Positions 6,252 through 14,085 of a DNA stretch of 22,436 bases are shown piece by piece. The stretch is from Deferribacteraceae bacterium (lineage in GTDB: Bacteria; Chrysiogenota; Deferribacteres; Deferribacterales; JAISNW01). Position 1 is the stretch's first letter, and each line of letters starts with the position of its first letter. The stretch is from positions 1-22,436 of the forward strand of contig JAITWF010000105.1 in the NCBI GenBank assembly GCA_031285415.1. The letters run 5' to 3'. Position numbers and translations under genes: made by a program. The notes beneath the pieces were generated by a model. It worked only from the letters and a program-made list of their open reading frames with translations, ran no database searches and was not told the DNA's origin.

Positions 6252-7955
6252 TTATATCGTACTAGGAACTGGTTTCCCTACAAATCTAATAATCATTGCA
6301 ACGATCACGATACCTACAGCGATAGCCGCCCATACGTTCAATCCAAATCCAGCTAAGATATAGATAAAGATCGACACGATTGCTATCGTGATAGCATACA
6401 ACATCTGTGTTCGGACGTGGTCTATATGGTCGCATGCCGCCCCCATAGATGAGAGGATCGTTGTATCCGATATCGGTGAGCAGTGGTCGCCGAAGATCGC
6501 CCCTGTCAGCACTGCGCCGATGTTTAGGATTAGATAGCCCTGCTCAGGGTTGATAGCCCACGCAAGTGGCACGGCTAATGGCATTATTATCCCCATTGTG
6601 CCGTACGATGTGCCTGTGGAGAACGATATTATCGCACCGAGGATGAATATTATCGCTGGCAAGCTCCATCCAGGAATTGACGACGATAGATTCTCAACAA
6701 TAAATGGTGCGGTGCCAAGCTCTTTAATTACCCCTGCGATAGACCATGCAAGGAGGAGGATTACAGCGGTAATATTCATCGACTTTATCCCCGATAGGGC
6801 AGTGTCGAGAGCCTCTTTTATATTGAATATACGCTTTGATAGTCCTATAAGGATAGCTACAATACTAGCCACAAGAGCTGCTTGGAAGAGAACTGTAGAG
6901 GCGTCGGAGGCTCCGAAAGCTGTCTGAACGGCGTTAAAGGAGAATGAATCGGTCAATATAGCTTTAAGTGCCTCATCTTCGCCGTTCATGATAGCATTGT
7001 ATCCATTTACGAAGAAGCCGATAAATGCGCCAACGATAAGCGTCATGATCGGTACAATAGCGTACCAAGCCTTTCCTTGAGGTGCGATTCTATCAGAGTG
7101 TGTAGGCTCCAGCGTCTCTGCCATCATCGGTGTGGAGCCTTTGCGAAGCACTTCGCCCCCTCTTGCTCTCATCTCCGCCTTATACATCGAGCCGAATTCA
7201 CGCAACATCATTGCGCCGATGAAGATGAATATTAGCATGAAGATGTTGTAGAATCGGAATGGGAGGGAGGAGATAAACATGCCGTAGGCGTTGAAATCTG
7301 CCCCGATACTGTTCAGAGCGTCGTTTATAAGCCCTAATTCATATGCGATCCATGTTGAGATAAGTGCCATACCGGAGATCGGTGCGGCGGTGGCGTCGAT
7401 GATAAATGCGAGCTTCTCTCTGGAGATATTCATCTTATCGGTCACAGGGCGCATGATAGGCCCTACGGTGAGCGAGTTTGCATAGTCGTCAAAGAATACG
7501 AATAGACCTAAGATCCATGTGACCACCTGCGTACTACGTGGCGTTTTAGCAAGCTTTGCCATCGATTCTGCCACGGCATGCACGCCGCCCATGCGTGTGA
7601 TAAGGGCGATAAGGCTACCGATCATCAGTACTTGCAGGATAATCCCTGCGTTCCACGAGTCAGAGATAGATACAAGCACCTCTGTGCTTATACGCATAAA
7701 GCCGTCGATAAATGCGGTAAAAACATTGCCGTTGCGCAGTTCTAGCATGTAGCAGCCGGTGAATGTGCCGAAAAATAGAGATAAAATAACATTTTTTGTA
7801 AGGAAAGCCAGCGCAATCGCTACAAGTGGAGGGAGTATAGTGAATATACCAAATATTTTAGCATTTTCAGGCCCTAAATCTCCATTTGCGGCGAATACTG
7901 GCACAGCGGATAGTATCAGGATAGATACACATAACAAAATGAGCCTACGGTTCAT
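6252..7955 (-). CDS. nhaC: NhaC-family Na+/H+ antiporter
   Basis: A 567-residue integral membrane protein. The signature GDHCSPISDTTILSSMGA near the C-terminus, preceded by SFSTGTSYGTMGIIMPLAVP, and FVFFDDYANSLTVGPIMRPV in the first half identify the NhaC branch of antiporters, which exchange Na+ for H+ in pH/sodium homeostasis (some relatives carry organic acids). The N-terminus MNRRLILLCVSILILSAVPVFA looks like a cleavable signal peptide or an extra helix before the first conserved helix. The ATG at 7955 follows GGGGG. The gene diverges from the TA module at 8070, sharing about 115 bases of upstream sequence. Confidence 0.88.
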   Translation of the reverse strand: MNRRLILLCVSILILSAVPVFAANGDLGPENAKIFGIFTILPPLVAIALAFLTKNVILSLFFGTFTGCYMLELRNGNVFTAFIDGFMRISTEVLVSISDSWNAGIILQVLMIGSLIALITRMGGVHAVAESMAKLAKTPRSTQVVTWILGLFVFFDDYANSLTVGPIMRPVTDKMNISREKLAFIIDATAAPISGMALISTWIAYELGLINDALNSIGADFNAYGMFISSLPFRFYNIFMLIFIFIGAMMLREFGSMYKAEMRARGGEVLRKGSTPMMAETLEPTHSDRIAPQGKAWYAIVPIMTLIVGAFIGFFVNGYNAIMNGEDEALKAILTDSFSFNAVQTAFGASDASTVLFQAALVASIVAILIGLSKRIFNIKEALDTALSGIKSMNITAVILLLAWSIAGVIKELGTAPFIVENLSSSIPGWSLPAIIFILGAIISFSTGTSYGTMGIIMPLAVPLAWAINPEQGYLILNIGAVLTGAIFGDHCSPISDTTILSSMGAACDHIDHVRTQMLYAITIAIVSIFIYILAGFGLNVWAAIAVGIVIVAMIIRFVGKPVPSTI

Positions 7956-8020
7956 AATTCCCCCAATATATTACATAATTTCATAGAGGTAACATATTAA
8001 ATATATTTTTTCAATATAAA

Positions 8021-8050
8021 AGGTTGACAACCTAATATGTGCGCTATAGT
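8021..8050 (+). promoter_or_regulatory. promoter and palindromic operator of the third TA module
   Basis: TTGACA (8024-8029) and TATAGT (8045-8050) with a 15-base spacer (short). The -35 is embedded in a perfect palindrome, AGGTT-GAC-AACCT (8021-8033), a likely site for the Phd/YefM-type antitoxin. An upstream ATG at 8037 lies inside this promoter and so cannot be the start. Confidence 0.55.
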
Positions 8051-8069
8051 CTACGCTTGTGGTGAATGT

Positions 8070-8318
8070 ATGATAAATATAAACGTTGCAGATTTTGGCA
8101 AGAACCTTGACGATACGCTAGAGCGAACCATTCAGCATAATGAGCCTGTGAATGTGAGTACAAAGGATGGGAATGTTGTTATTATAAGTGAATCTGACTA
8201 CAATGGGCTTCTAGAAACGCTTACTATCTGCTCATGTAAAGGGATGAAGGAGAAGGTGGTGGAGGGGCTAAACACGCCACTTAATAGGTGTATGCCCGAG
8301 AGCGAGATAGAGTGGTGA
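8070..8318 (+). CDS. YefM/Axe (Phd-family) antitoxin
   Basis: An 82-residue antitoxin: ININVADFGKNLDDTLERTI (Phd/YefM N-terminal dimer region), NEPVNVSTKDGNVVIISESDYNGL (the characteristic strand-turn-strand), then an acidic C-terminus ending EIEW. The ATG at 8070 is chosen over the in-frame ATG at 8037, which falls within the promoter; GGTG lies upstream. It overlaps the downstream toxin start by four bases (GTGA). It should neutralise the Txe/YoeB-type toxin and repress the operon from the palindrome at 8021-8033. Confidence 0.85.
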   Translation: MININVADFGKNLDDTLERTIQHNEPVNVSTKDGNVVIISESDYNGLLETLTICSCKGMKEKVVEGLNTPLNRCMPESEIEW

Positions 8319-8581
8319 GCTACGCTATCGTTTATACTAAGAAAGCCGCAGAGGATATTTCAAATCTAAAGGCGGCAGGGCTTTCAGATAAGGCGAAGGC
8401 ACTTATTGATATCATCCGAGAGGATCCATATCATGTGCCTCCACCCTATGAAAAGCTTCATGGCGACTTGAAGGGGGCATATTCAAGACGTATCAACATA
8501 AAACATCGTCTAGTGTATGAAATAGTTAACGACGAAAGAGTTATTAAAATCCTTAGCCTTTGGACGCACTACGACCTCTGA
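8315..8581 (+). CDS. YoeB/Txe-family mRNA-interferase toxin
   Basis: With the GTG start at 8315 the product is 88 residues, and residues align at family positions: Glu46 in YEKLHGDLKG, Arg65 in INIKHRLVYE, and the C-terminal pair His85-Tyr86 in LWTHYDL. This is the WTHY-ending Txe branch of YoeB (Axe-Txe type), distinct from the CKGHY-ending YoeB-like toxin at 4072-4338. An upstream ATG at 8288 would add nine residues and is not needed. It overlaps the antitoxin stop as GTGA. The stop directly abuts the convergent tenA stop at 8582. Confidence 0.92.
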   Translation: MSYAIVYTKKAAEDISNLKAAGLSDKAKALIDIIREDPYHVPPPYEKLHGDLKGAYSRRINIKHRLVYEIVNDERVIKILSLWTHYDL

Positions 8582-9229
8582 TTACACCGCCCACTGTTCC
8601 AATCTATATGCGCTATCCCAGAAGATCCACTCCATCTTTGAGCAGATTGTAAATGCCTGTATCATCTGCTGCCTTTGCGCCTCTGTGGCATTTTTTGCAA
8701 GCTCGTCGTAGATGTTTATCGCCATTTTGACAGCCTCTGCAAACTCTGTACCGCCGTAGGTGTCGATCCATGCCTGATAGCGGTTATCGCTCTCTGTTTG
8801 ATTGGCAAGGATATACTCTCCGACCTCTTTGTAGATCCAGAAGCATGGAAGCACTGCCGCAACGGATACTTCGATAGGTGCAGTCTGAATCTGTGTCCAT
8901 AGATACGATGTATAGAGCATGCACGATGGCGACGGTTCGATATTGGTGGTGTTATCTTTCAAATATGTAGCGTGTAGCTCCCTTTCGACGGCGATAGAGT
9001 CCTTTGCAAATGATAGAAACGCTTCGCTATGGGCAGAGTCAGATAGCTTAGCTGCGATTGCGGCTAGTATTCTGCCATATTCGGCAAGGTATAGGGCGTC
9101 TTGCTGGATATAGAATACGAACTTCTCCTCTGCTAAAGTGCCATTCATTAGCTCAGTAACAAATGGGTGTTCAATAATCTTCGAGTAGATTGGTTTAATC
9201 TGTTGCCAGCTTAGTTCACTTAGATTCAT
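8582..9229 (-). CDS. tenA: TenA-family aminopyrimidine aminohydrolase (thiaminase II)
   Basis: A 215-residue cytoplasmic TenA-C protein that hydrolyses aminopyrimidine products of thiamin breakdown to salvage HMP. Visible active-site features: Asp44 in IQQDALYLAEYGR, the nucleophile Cys129 in LPCFWIYKEVGEYI, and Glu200 in KMEWIFWDSAYR, matching the positions of Asp44, Cys135 and Glu205 in the B. subtilis enzyme. Length is normal. The ATG at 9229 has the strong SD AGGAGG. No TPP riboswitch could be recognised in the 97 bases before the divergent gene, and no other thi gene is adjacent. Confidence 0.93.
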   Translation of the reverse strand: MNLSELSWQQIKPIYSKIIEHPFVTELMNGTLAEEKFVFYIQQDALYLAEYGRILAAIAAKLSDSAHSEAFLSFAKDSIAVERELHATYLKDNTTNIEPSPSCMLYTSYLWTQIQTAPIEVSVAAVLPCFWIYKEVGEYILANQTESDNRYQAWIDTYGGTEFAEAVKMAINIYDELAKNATEAQRQQMIQAFTICSKMEWIFWDSAYRLEQWAV

Positions 9230-9268
9230 AAAACCTCCTAGGGCGTTTTAGATAGCACTATTTTAAGA

Positions 9269-9297
9269 TTGTGTCGATCTATTTTCTCTGATATAGT
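9269..9297 (+). promoter_or_regulatory. probable sigma70 promoter for the 9327 gene and lysO genes
   Basis: TTGTGT (9269-9274), a 17-base spacer, TATAGT (9292-9297), located 30 bases before the ATG at 9327. The -10 is good and the -35 weak. Confidence 0.45.
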
Positions 9298-9326
9298 ATT
9301 AGGATGGAGTGTTGTGGAGGTTTATA

Positions 9327-10232
9327 ATGGCAGAGGATAATATAAAAACTAAAAGTAAGAAGGGCAAGCTGATCGCTGTTGCTATAGCGGCTGTGGTGCT
9401 TGGGCTTGGGGCGTTTACAGGGCAGCAGTTTGTGAACGACTATGCAGAGGGGAAGCTTGCCGCATTCACCGCTACTACTGGCTACGATGTCACATGGTCG
9501 GATGTAAAGGTTAACATTATCAAAAGAACAGCCGAAATAACCAATGTGCGAGTTGGTACCTCCGATGGTATAGCTTTGGCGGAGAGGATAGTATTATCAG
9601 ATTACAAAAAGGGCTCTCCGTTGCCGCAAAATCTTGTAGCAGACGTGCAGGGCTTCTCTCTGCCAGTCACAAGACCGATCTTTGGCAGATATTATGCACC
9701 TTTATGGCATGTAGGGTATCGAGAGATCGCTGGTAGCGTTGTTTTAGGGCTTGCGCTCTCGCCTGAGAAGCAGCTAGATATATTGGTTAGTAACTTAACG
9801 ATGGATTACGTTGGTGTGGCGGATGCACGCATATCTCTCGCTAATGTGGATGAAACATCGATCGCTAACATTTTTAGGAGTATAGATCGCAAAACTTTGT
9901 CGCAGGGGTGGCTTACCTTTGTTGATGGAGGGTTGACCTCTCGGTCGGTAGCGGCATTCGCAAAGGATGCTAATATTCCTATAGATGATGCAGAATCTCG
10001 CATACTTAATGGGCTTAATCGCAGAATGCAGACACAATATCGCACTGAAAGTGCTGAACGTACAGCGTTGACGCAGCTTTATAGATATTTTGATAATCCA
10101 AGCAAGCTAACGATAACAATTAAAGAGAATCAGGCAAGACTACTTAGTGAGTTTACTCCGCCGCAGACCGAAGGGTGGCGCAGAATGGCAGTCTGGTTTA
10201 TCTCTCGTCCATTTGACATCGTAGCGAATTAA
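9327..10232 (+). CDS. membrane-anchored periplasmic protein of unknown function, AsmA/DUF945-like
   Basis: A 301-residue product not assigned to a named family. A short basic N-terminus (about 17 residues) is followed by one transmembrane segment (LIAVAIAAVVLGLGAFTG) and a large periplasmic part. Just after the membrane, YAEGKLAAFTATTGYDVTWSD followed by VNIIKRTAEITNVRVG resembles the start of AsmA-like domains, which span or organise the periplasm for lipid or envelope traffic. The ATG at 9327 is chosen for the SD TGGAGG six bases upstream; the in-frame GTG at 9309 lies before that SD. It precedes the lysO pair by six bases, probably one transcript. Confidence 0.55.
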   Translation: MAEDNIKTKSKKGKLIAVAIAAVVLGLGAFTGQQFVNDYAEGKLAAFTATTGYDVTWSDVKVNIIKRTAEITNVRVGTSDGIALAERIVLSDYKKGSPLPQNLVADVQGFSLPVTRPIFGRYYAPLWHVGYREIAGSVVLGLALSPEKQLDILVSNLTMDYVGVADARISLANVDETSIANIFRSIDRKTLSQGWLTFVDGGLTSRSVAAFAKDANIPIDDAESRILNGLNRRMQTQYRTESAERTALTQLYRYFDNPSKLTITIKENQARLLSEFTPPQTEGWRRMAVWFISRPFDIVAN

Positions 10233-10238
10233 AACCGT

Positions 10239-10511
10239 ATGCTGAATAACGCAATACTTATGGCCTGCCTTGTTGCAGGCTTTCTTTTCGGTTTTTTTAC
10301 TAAATTCAGTAATAGCAAGGTGCATGGCAGGATTCTGCTCGTTAATATACTGCTACTGCTATTCTTTATGGGTGCTATATTGGGCTTTGCCCCAGACCTG
10401 CCAGGGCGAATCAAAGGGTATGGGATTAATGCGCTTGTGATAGTGATCTGCGCCTGTGCTGGCAGTGTGGGCTTTACAGCAATATTAGTGAAGGTTTTTA
10501 AAAGATGTTGA
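10239..10511 (+). CDS. LysO-family lysine exporter, N-terminal subunit
   Basis: A 90-residue hydrophobic protein with three likely transmembrane helices, matching the N-terminal part of LysO/YbjE (DUF340). LysO exports L-lysine and toxic analogues such as thialysine. In E. coli one chain of about 300 residues does this; here the C-terminal part is a separate gene overlapping by seven bases. The pair sums to about 290 residues, so nothing large is missing. The ATG at 10239 has a poor SD. The two-gene form occurs in other phyla, so this is probably natural rather than a broken gene. Confidence 0.7.
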   Translation: MLNNAILMACLVAGFLFGFFTKFSNSKVHGRILLVNILLLLFFMGAILGFAPDLPGRIKGYGINALVIVICACAGSVGFTAILVKVFKRC

Positions 10512-11104
10512 TAGCGATGTTTGCCAGTATGGTTTTGGGGCTTGTCTCCTCTTATTTAGGGATACTTCCAGCCTCATTCGAGCCTATCGCTAACGATATG
10601 CCGTACTACTGCCTCTGCTTTATGCTCTTCCTTGTAGGATATGGGATTAGCAAGGATAGAGAGGTTTTGAAGCAGCTCTTTAAGCGTAATCTATACGCAA
10701 TACTGATCCCTATCGGTACTATCTCTGGAACGCTTGCTGGTGGAGCATTGGCATCTATATTTCTGCCGTTAGGCTTGCGAGAGTCGATGGCTGTTGCGGC
10801 AGGTTGCGGTTGGTACTCTTATTCGGCGGTATATCTGGCGGAGGTACATTCGGCAGATCTAGGCGCAGTGGCATTTTTAGCAAATGTAGGTAGGGAGACC
10901 GTTGCGCTATTTACAATCCCTCTTATTGTGAAGGTGTTTGGCAAATATTCGGCTATCTCTGTTGCAGGGGCGACGTCGATGGATGTCACAATGCCTATCG
11001 TTAGCCGGTATGCAGGGTCGGAGGCGGCGATATTGTCATTTATCCACGGCGTTGTTGTGTCGATCGTGGTGCCATTCCTTGTGCCGATCCTGATCGGTTG
11101 GTAG
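10505..11104 (+). CDS. lysO: LysO-family lysine exporter, C-terminal subunit
   Basis: A 199-residue membrane protein with about six helices carrying the conserved LysO core: FLVGYGISKDREVLKQL, then LRESMAVAAGCGWYSYSAVY, and LGAVAFLANVGRETVALFTIP (family RE motif), then PIVSRYAGSEAAILSFIHG. These match the DUF340 signature of lysine exporters. It overlaps the N-terminal gene by seven bases in the -1 frame, with GAAGG as a possible SD. An in-frame TAA at 10499-10501, immediately upstream, separates the frames. It presumably associates with the 90-residue product to form one exporter. Confidence 0.82.
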   Translation: MLIAMFASMVLGLVSSYLGILPASFEPIANDMPYYCLCFMLFLVGYGISKDREVLKQLFKRNLYAILIPIGTISGTLAGGALASIFLPLGLRESMAVAAGCGWYSYSAVYLAEVHSADLGAVAFLANVGRETVALFTIPLIVKVFGKYSAISVAGATSMDVTMPIVSRYAGSEAAILSFIHGVVVSIVVPFLVPILIGW

Positions 11105-11164
11105 AATCTTATTTGCAATTTTGCACGCAATAGAGTATATTTAAGGTTATATTTGAGGTAGTTT

Positions 11165-12376
11165 ATGAACGTTAATACAATGCGAGCGATAGATAGATAT
11201 GCTGGTACCCCATTATGTTTCGTTGCGACGATCTTTTCAAAGCTCTTCTGCCGTCATAAAAAAGAGGAGAAGCCTAAAAATATACTCTTTATAGAGCTTT
11301 CCGAGATGGGGAGCGCAATCCTTGCTGATCCTGCAATGCGTAAGGCGCAGAGGGAGTACGATGCAAATCTATTCTTCGTAATATTCAAGAAGAATAAGCC
11401 CAGTTTAGATCTCCTTAACACGATTCCAGATGAAAATATTTTCACGATACGCCCCGAGGGGATACACCTTATAACAGATACTGTGCACTTCCTTCTATGG
11501 ACTAGAAAGAAGAGGATCGATACCGTTATCGATATCGAGTTATTCTCTCGCTTTACCGCTCTTTTGACGGGTCTTTCTGGAGCAAATCACAAGGTGGGCT
11601 ACTATCGATACTACGGCGAGGGGCTATACCGTGGCGAAATGCTCACCCATCGCATAACGTACAATCCGCATATGCATATATCCAAAAATTTTATCGCTAT
11701 GGTGAATAGCTTGAGTGAGGATTCCGACGGAAAACCGTACTCTAAAACCCTTGTGGATGATAGTGAAACGGTGCTAACAAAGGCTGTAATCACAGATGAC
11801 GCAAAGGAGACGATGAGAAAACGGATCGATGAGGTTGCCCCAGAGGGATGGCGAGCAAATACTCCACGCATAGTGCTTGTAAACCCTAACGCTAGCGACC
11901 TTTTGCCGCAGCGCAGATGGCCAAAGGAGATGTTTATCGAGTTTATCAAGCTAATGCTAGCACGATATCCCGATATTATAATACTACTGACTGGCGCACG
12001 CTCTGAATCGCCGCTAGCGGCAACTATATGCACAGCTACAGCTAACGAAAGGTGCGTTAACTTCACAGGGAAGGGGACGCTAAAGGAGATGTTGAGCCTT
12101 TACGCCATATCAGAGGTTATGCTTACGAACGATTCAGGGCCAGGGCATTTTTCCGCTGTCACCGATCTACACTCGGTTGTCCTCTTTGGACCTGAAACGC
12201 CAGCTCTATACGGCTCATTAGGCAATACTACTCCTCTTTTTAGCGGATTATCCTGCTCGCCATGCGTTAGTGCTGCCAACCACCGTAAGACTACATGTGT
12301 TGACAATGTATGTTTGAAGCGTATCACGCCAGAGAGTGTGGCAGTGGTCGTTTCAGGGGTATTGGATAGATCATAA
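11165..12376 (+). CDS. glycosyltransferase family 9 (heptosyltransferase-like)
   Basis: A 403-residue cytoplasmic GT-B enzyme of the heptosyltransferase family. The N-terminal half shows NILFIELSEMGSAILADPAM. The C-terminal nucleotide-sugar half shows NPNASDLLPQRRWPKEMF and NDSGPGHFSAV, the latter being the donor-site motif of family GT9. LPS core heptosyltransferases add ADP-heptose to Kdo or heptose, but the N-terminal extension of about 40 residues and the middle region are atypical, so the sugar could differ. The stop overlaps the next gene's ATG by one base (TAATG at 12374-12378), indicating coupling with the PMT-type transferase. Confidence 0.82.
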   Translation: MNVNTMRAIDRYAGTPLCFVATIFSKLFCRHKKEEKPKNILFIELSEMGSAILADPAMRKAQREYDANLFFVIFKKNKPSLDLLNTIPDENIFTIRPEGIHLITDTVHFLLWTRKKRIDTVIDIELFSRFTALLTGLSGANHKVGYYRYYGEGLYRGEMLTHRITYNPHMHISKNFIAMVNSLSEDSDGKPYSKTLVDDSETVLTKAVITDDAKETMRKRIDEVAPEGWRANTPRIVLVNPNASDLLPQRRWPKEMFIEFIKLMLARYPDIIILLTGARSESPLAATICTATANERCVNFTGKGTLKEMLSLYAISEVMLTNDSGPGHFSAVTDLHSVVLFGPETPALYGSLGNTTPLFSGLSCSPCVSAANHRKTTCVDNVCLKRITPESVAVVVSGVLDRS

Positions 12377-13770
12377 TGACCTTTAGAACAAAACTTCTAT
12401 TTGCACTTTTAGCTGCTGCCGTGGTTCATGGGATATACAACTTCCTAATTCCACTACACCCTGACGAGGCGTACTACTGGCTCTGGAGCGTATATCCTGA
12501 TTGGTCGTACTTTGATCACCCTGCAATGATTGCGTGGATGATAAAGGCGTTGTCATTTTTAGGCGATAGCGAGGGGGCGGTTAGAGCGACTACGGTGCTA
12601 TGCATGAGTGGTGCCTGCTATGCCCTCTCGATGTTGAGCTATCGAATCGGTGGCGAAAGGGCTGGCTGGATACTATTTATAGCCTTCTCTGTGCTTCCTG
12701 CCGCTGCAATGGGGTATGCATTTGTCACACCCGATAGCCCACTTATGCTATTCTGGTGTTTTGCACTCTATTGGGGATATCTAGCAATCTCTGGAGAGGG
12801 CAATCGCTACTTTATACTGACTGGCGTTGCGATAGCACTGATGATAGTAAGTAAATATACAGCTGTACTCTTTATCGGCTCACTATTTATATACATGCTT
12901 GTTTTTGATAGGAAACTTTTCAAAAACAAATATATGTGGCTTGCTGCCATTATCGGCGCATGCGGCGTGATTCCGATCGTTATATGGAATATGCAGAACG
13001 ACTGGATTAGTATTAAATTTCAGTATACGCACGGCACCTCCGACTCGTTTAAAATTCTTTGGGATGAGTGGCTGCTACTCCTTGGCGGCATACAGCTTCT
13101 GCCAACGCCGATCTTCGCCTTTATTATGTACAAGGCGAGCTTCTACTTTAAAGGATATCGAAGGGAGCAGTGGTTTAAATTTCTGCTAACACTATTCCTT
13201 GTGCCGATCGTATTTTTTCTATACAAGGGGCTATTCAAGAAGATGGAGCTAAACTGGCCTATTATCGGCTTTTTAGCGGCGTTCCCTATGATGGCGGTCT
13301 ATATAGCGGCAGGGTATCATAAGAGGCTTTTTAAGGCTGGAGCGATCTTCGCAGGGGTATTGACAGTGATACTGTTGGTTAGCCCATTTCTGCCACTTCC
13401 TGATAGCATTAATATATCGTTAAGGCTAAAGGGGAATAAAGAGGCGGTTGAAGAGCTAAAGAGCGTGATGGTGGTGGATAACGATACGAAATTTTTCAGC
13501 GATTACCTTATAAATGCGTCGATAATGACATACTATCTGGATGGACATCCTAGGGTATATGTGCCTGTGGGGGCGAGATTTAATCAGTTTAATCTGTGGG
13601 ACAATGGTACAGACTACTCAACGATGAAGGGATATTATATGGGTGCCTGGAATAAAGGTAAACAGAAAGAGCTACTCAAAGCATTCGGTAAAATTGAGTT
13701 TATAAAGAAGTTTAAAACTGGCAATCCACTAAAGCCGAAGGAGCTTCATATATATAGGGTAGGGGAGTGA
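12376..13770 (+). CDS. PMT/ArnT-like (GT39/GT83-type) membrane glycosyltransferase
   Basis: A 464-residue polytopic protein with about ten to twelve helices. The first periplasmic loop has IPLHPDEAYYWLWS and DWSYFDHPAMIAW, the acidic catalytic motif and HP pair of dolichol/undecaprenyl-phosphate sugar transferases such as ArnT and the Rgt enzymes. These transfer a lipid-linked sugar to LPS, lipid A or other acceptors on the periplasmic side. A soluble C-terminal region (about 350-464) follows the last helix. Coupled to the GT9 gene upstream, it probably modifies the same surface glycan. Donor and acceptor cannot be told. Confidence 0.82.
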   Translation: MTFRTKLLFALLAAAVVHGIYNFLIPLHPDEAYYWLWSVYPDWSYFDHPAMIAWMIKALSFLGDSEGAVRATTVLCMSGACYALSMLSYRIGGERAGWILFIAFSVLPAAAMGYAFVTPDSPLMLFWCFALYWGYLAISGEGNRYFILTGVAIALMIVSKYTAVLFIGSLFIYMLVFDRKLFKNKYMWLAAIIGACGVIPIVIWNMQNDWISIKFQYTHGTSDSFKILWDEWLLLLGGIQLLPTPIFAFIMYKASFYFKGYRREQWFKFLLTLFLVPIVFFLYKGLFKKMELNWPIIGFLAAFPMMAVYIAAGYHKRLFKAGAIFAGVLTVILLVSPFLPLPDSINISLRLKGNKEAVEELKSVMVVDNDTKFFSDYLINASIMTYYLDGHPRVYVPVGARFNQFNLWDNGTDYSTMKGYYMGAWNKGKQKELLKAFGKIEFIKKFKTGNPLKPKELHIYRVGE

Positions 13771-13788
13771 GATTGTAACAAGAAAATA

Positions 13789-13963
13789 GGGCGAGCTGAA
13801 AGGCTCACCCTAAATTCGTCCTTAGGAGGTGCTTATGCCTAAGCAAAGCACACGGAAGAAAGCGTTGACCCGCCTGATCTTCTGGCTAGGAAGGCTTAAA
13901 ATCACTATTGAGTGGTTCTAAGTTTCCGAAAAGGGAGTCGCAAGACTCCCCTGCTCCTAAGGA
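13789..13963 (+). ncRNA. candidate structured RNA element between glycosyltransferase and hom operons
   Basis: This 175-base stretch contains several hairpins and one long-range helix. P1 pairs 13789-13796 with 13803-13810 (8 bp, one C/A mismatch). P2 pairs 13819-13828 with 13954-13963 (TCCTTAGGAG / CTCCTAAGGA, perfect) and encloses everything between. Inside it are Pa, TGCTTA/TAAGCA (13830-13835/13840-13845); Pb, GAAGA..GCG/CGC..TCTTC (13855-13882, with internal loops); Pc, GGAA-CTTA-AATCACT with its partner ending at 13927 (about 15 bp with small bulges); and Pd, GGGAGTC-GCAA-GACTCCC (13933-13950) with a GNRA loop. I do not recognise it as a known riboswitch, tmRNA, 4.5S or 6S RNA. It overlaps a small ORF; it could be an ncRNA or the folded mRNA of that ORF. 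Strand is inferred from the ORF and SD. Confidence 0.45.
13835..13921 (+). CDS. candidate 28-residue cationic small protein
   Basis: ATG 13835 to TAA 13919-13921, 28 codons, with the strongest SD of the region (AGGAGG, 13824-13829, five-base spacer). The peptide is basic in its first half (Lys3, Arg7, Lys8, Lys9, Arg13) and hydrophobic/aromatic in its second (LIFWLGRLKITIEWF), net charge about +6. I do not recognise a family. The SD lies in the long-range helix P2 (pairing partner 13954-13963) and the ATG in hairpin Pa, so translation would be off in the folded RNA. That is reminiscent of type I toxin mRNAs, but the idea is inference; the ORF could also be fortuitous in a structured RNA. Confidence 0.4.
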   Translation: MPKQSTRKKALTRLIFWLGRLKITIEWF

Positions 13964-14022
13964 TAATATATCACAATTTTATCTTATTACAAGCAAACAG
14001 TTCATACATTTTTCCTTTATCC

Positions 14023-14052
14023 TTGACTTAATCCCATATATTACTGTAAATA
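14023..14052 (+). promoter_or_regulatory. probable promoter of the hom-lysC-cimA-prfB cluster
   Basis: TTGACT (14023-14028), an 18-base spacer, TAAATA (14047-14052), with TG immediately before the -10. It is 34 bases upstream of the hom ATG, and a GGAGGGG SD follows it. No attenuator peptide or known riboswitch fold was recognised between promoter and ATG. Confidence 0.5.
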
Positions 14053-14085
14053 TATGCTAGGGAATTGTTTTAATGGAGGGGTATT

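Noticed and set aside
8037..8069. Upstream ATG as the start of the third antitoxin
   Set aside because: It lies between the -35 and -10 of the likely promoter, and the added residues are not family-like.
9230..9326. TPP riboswitch upstream of tenA
   Set aside because: None of the conserved thi-box sequence is present and the space is too short alongside the divergent promoter.
10490..10511. Programmed -1 frameshift joining the two LysO genes
   Set aside because: The T/A-rich run is not a good slippery heptamer in the reading phase, TAA at 10499-10501 blocks an early shift, and the second gene has its own ATG and a possible SD.
13819..13963. Pairing of 13819-13828 with 13954-13963 as a trivial effect of self-palindromic CCTTAGG/CCTAAGG
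   Set aside because: Part of the match does come from the near-palindromic core, but the 10-bp match is perfect and the flanking hairpins are independent; kept as a finding with reduced confidence.
13789..14085. Lysine, SAM or threonine-type leader controlling hom
   Set aside because: The helices do not match the conserved cores of the lysine or SAM riboswitches, a separate promoter lies downstream at 14023, and the small ORF is not rich in Thr or Ile codons.
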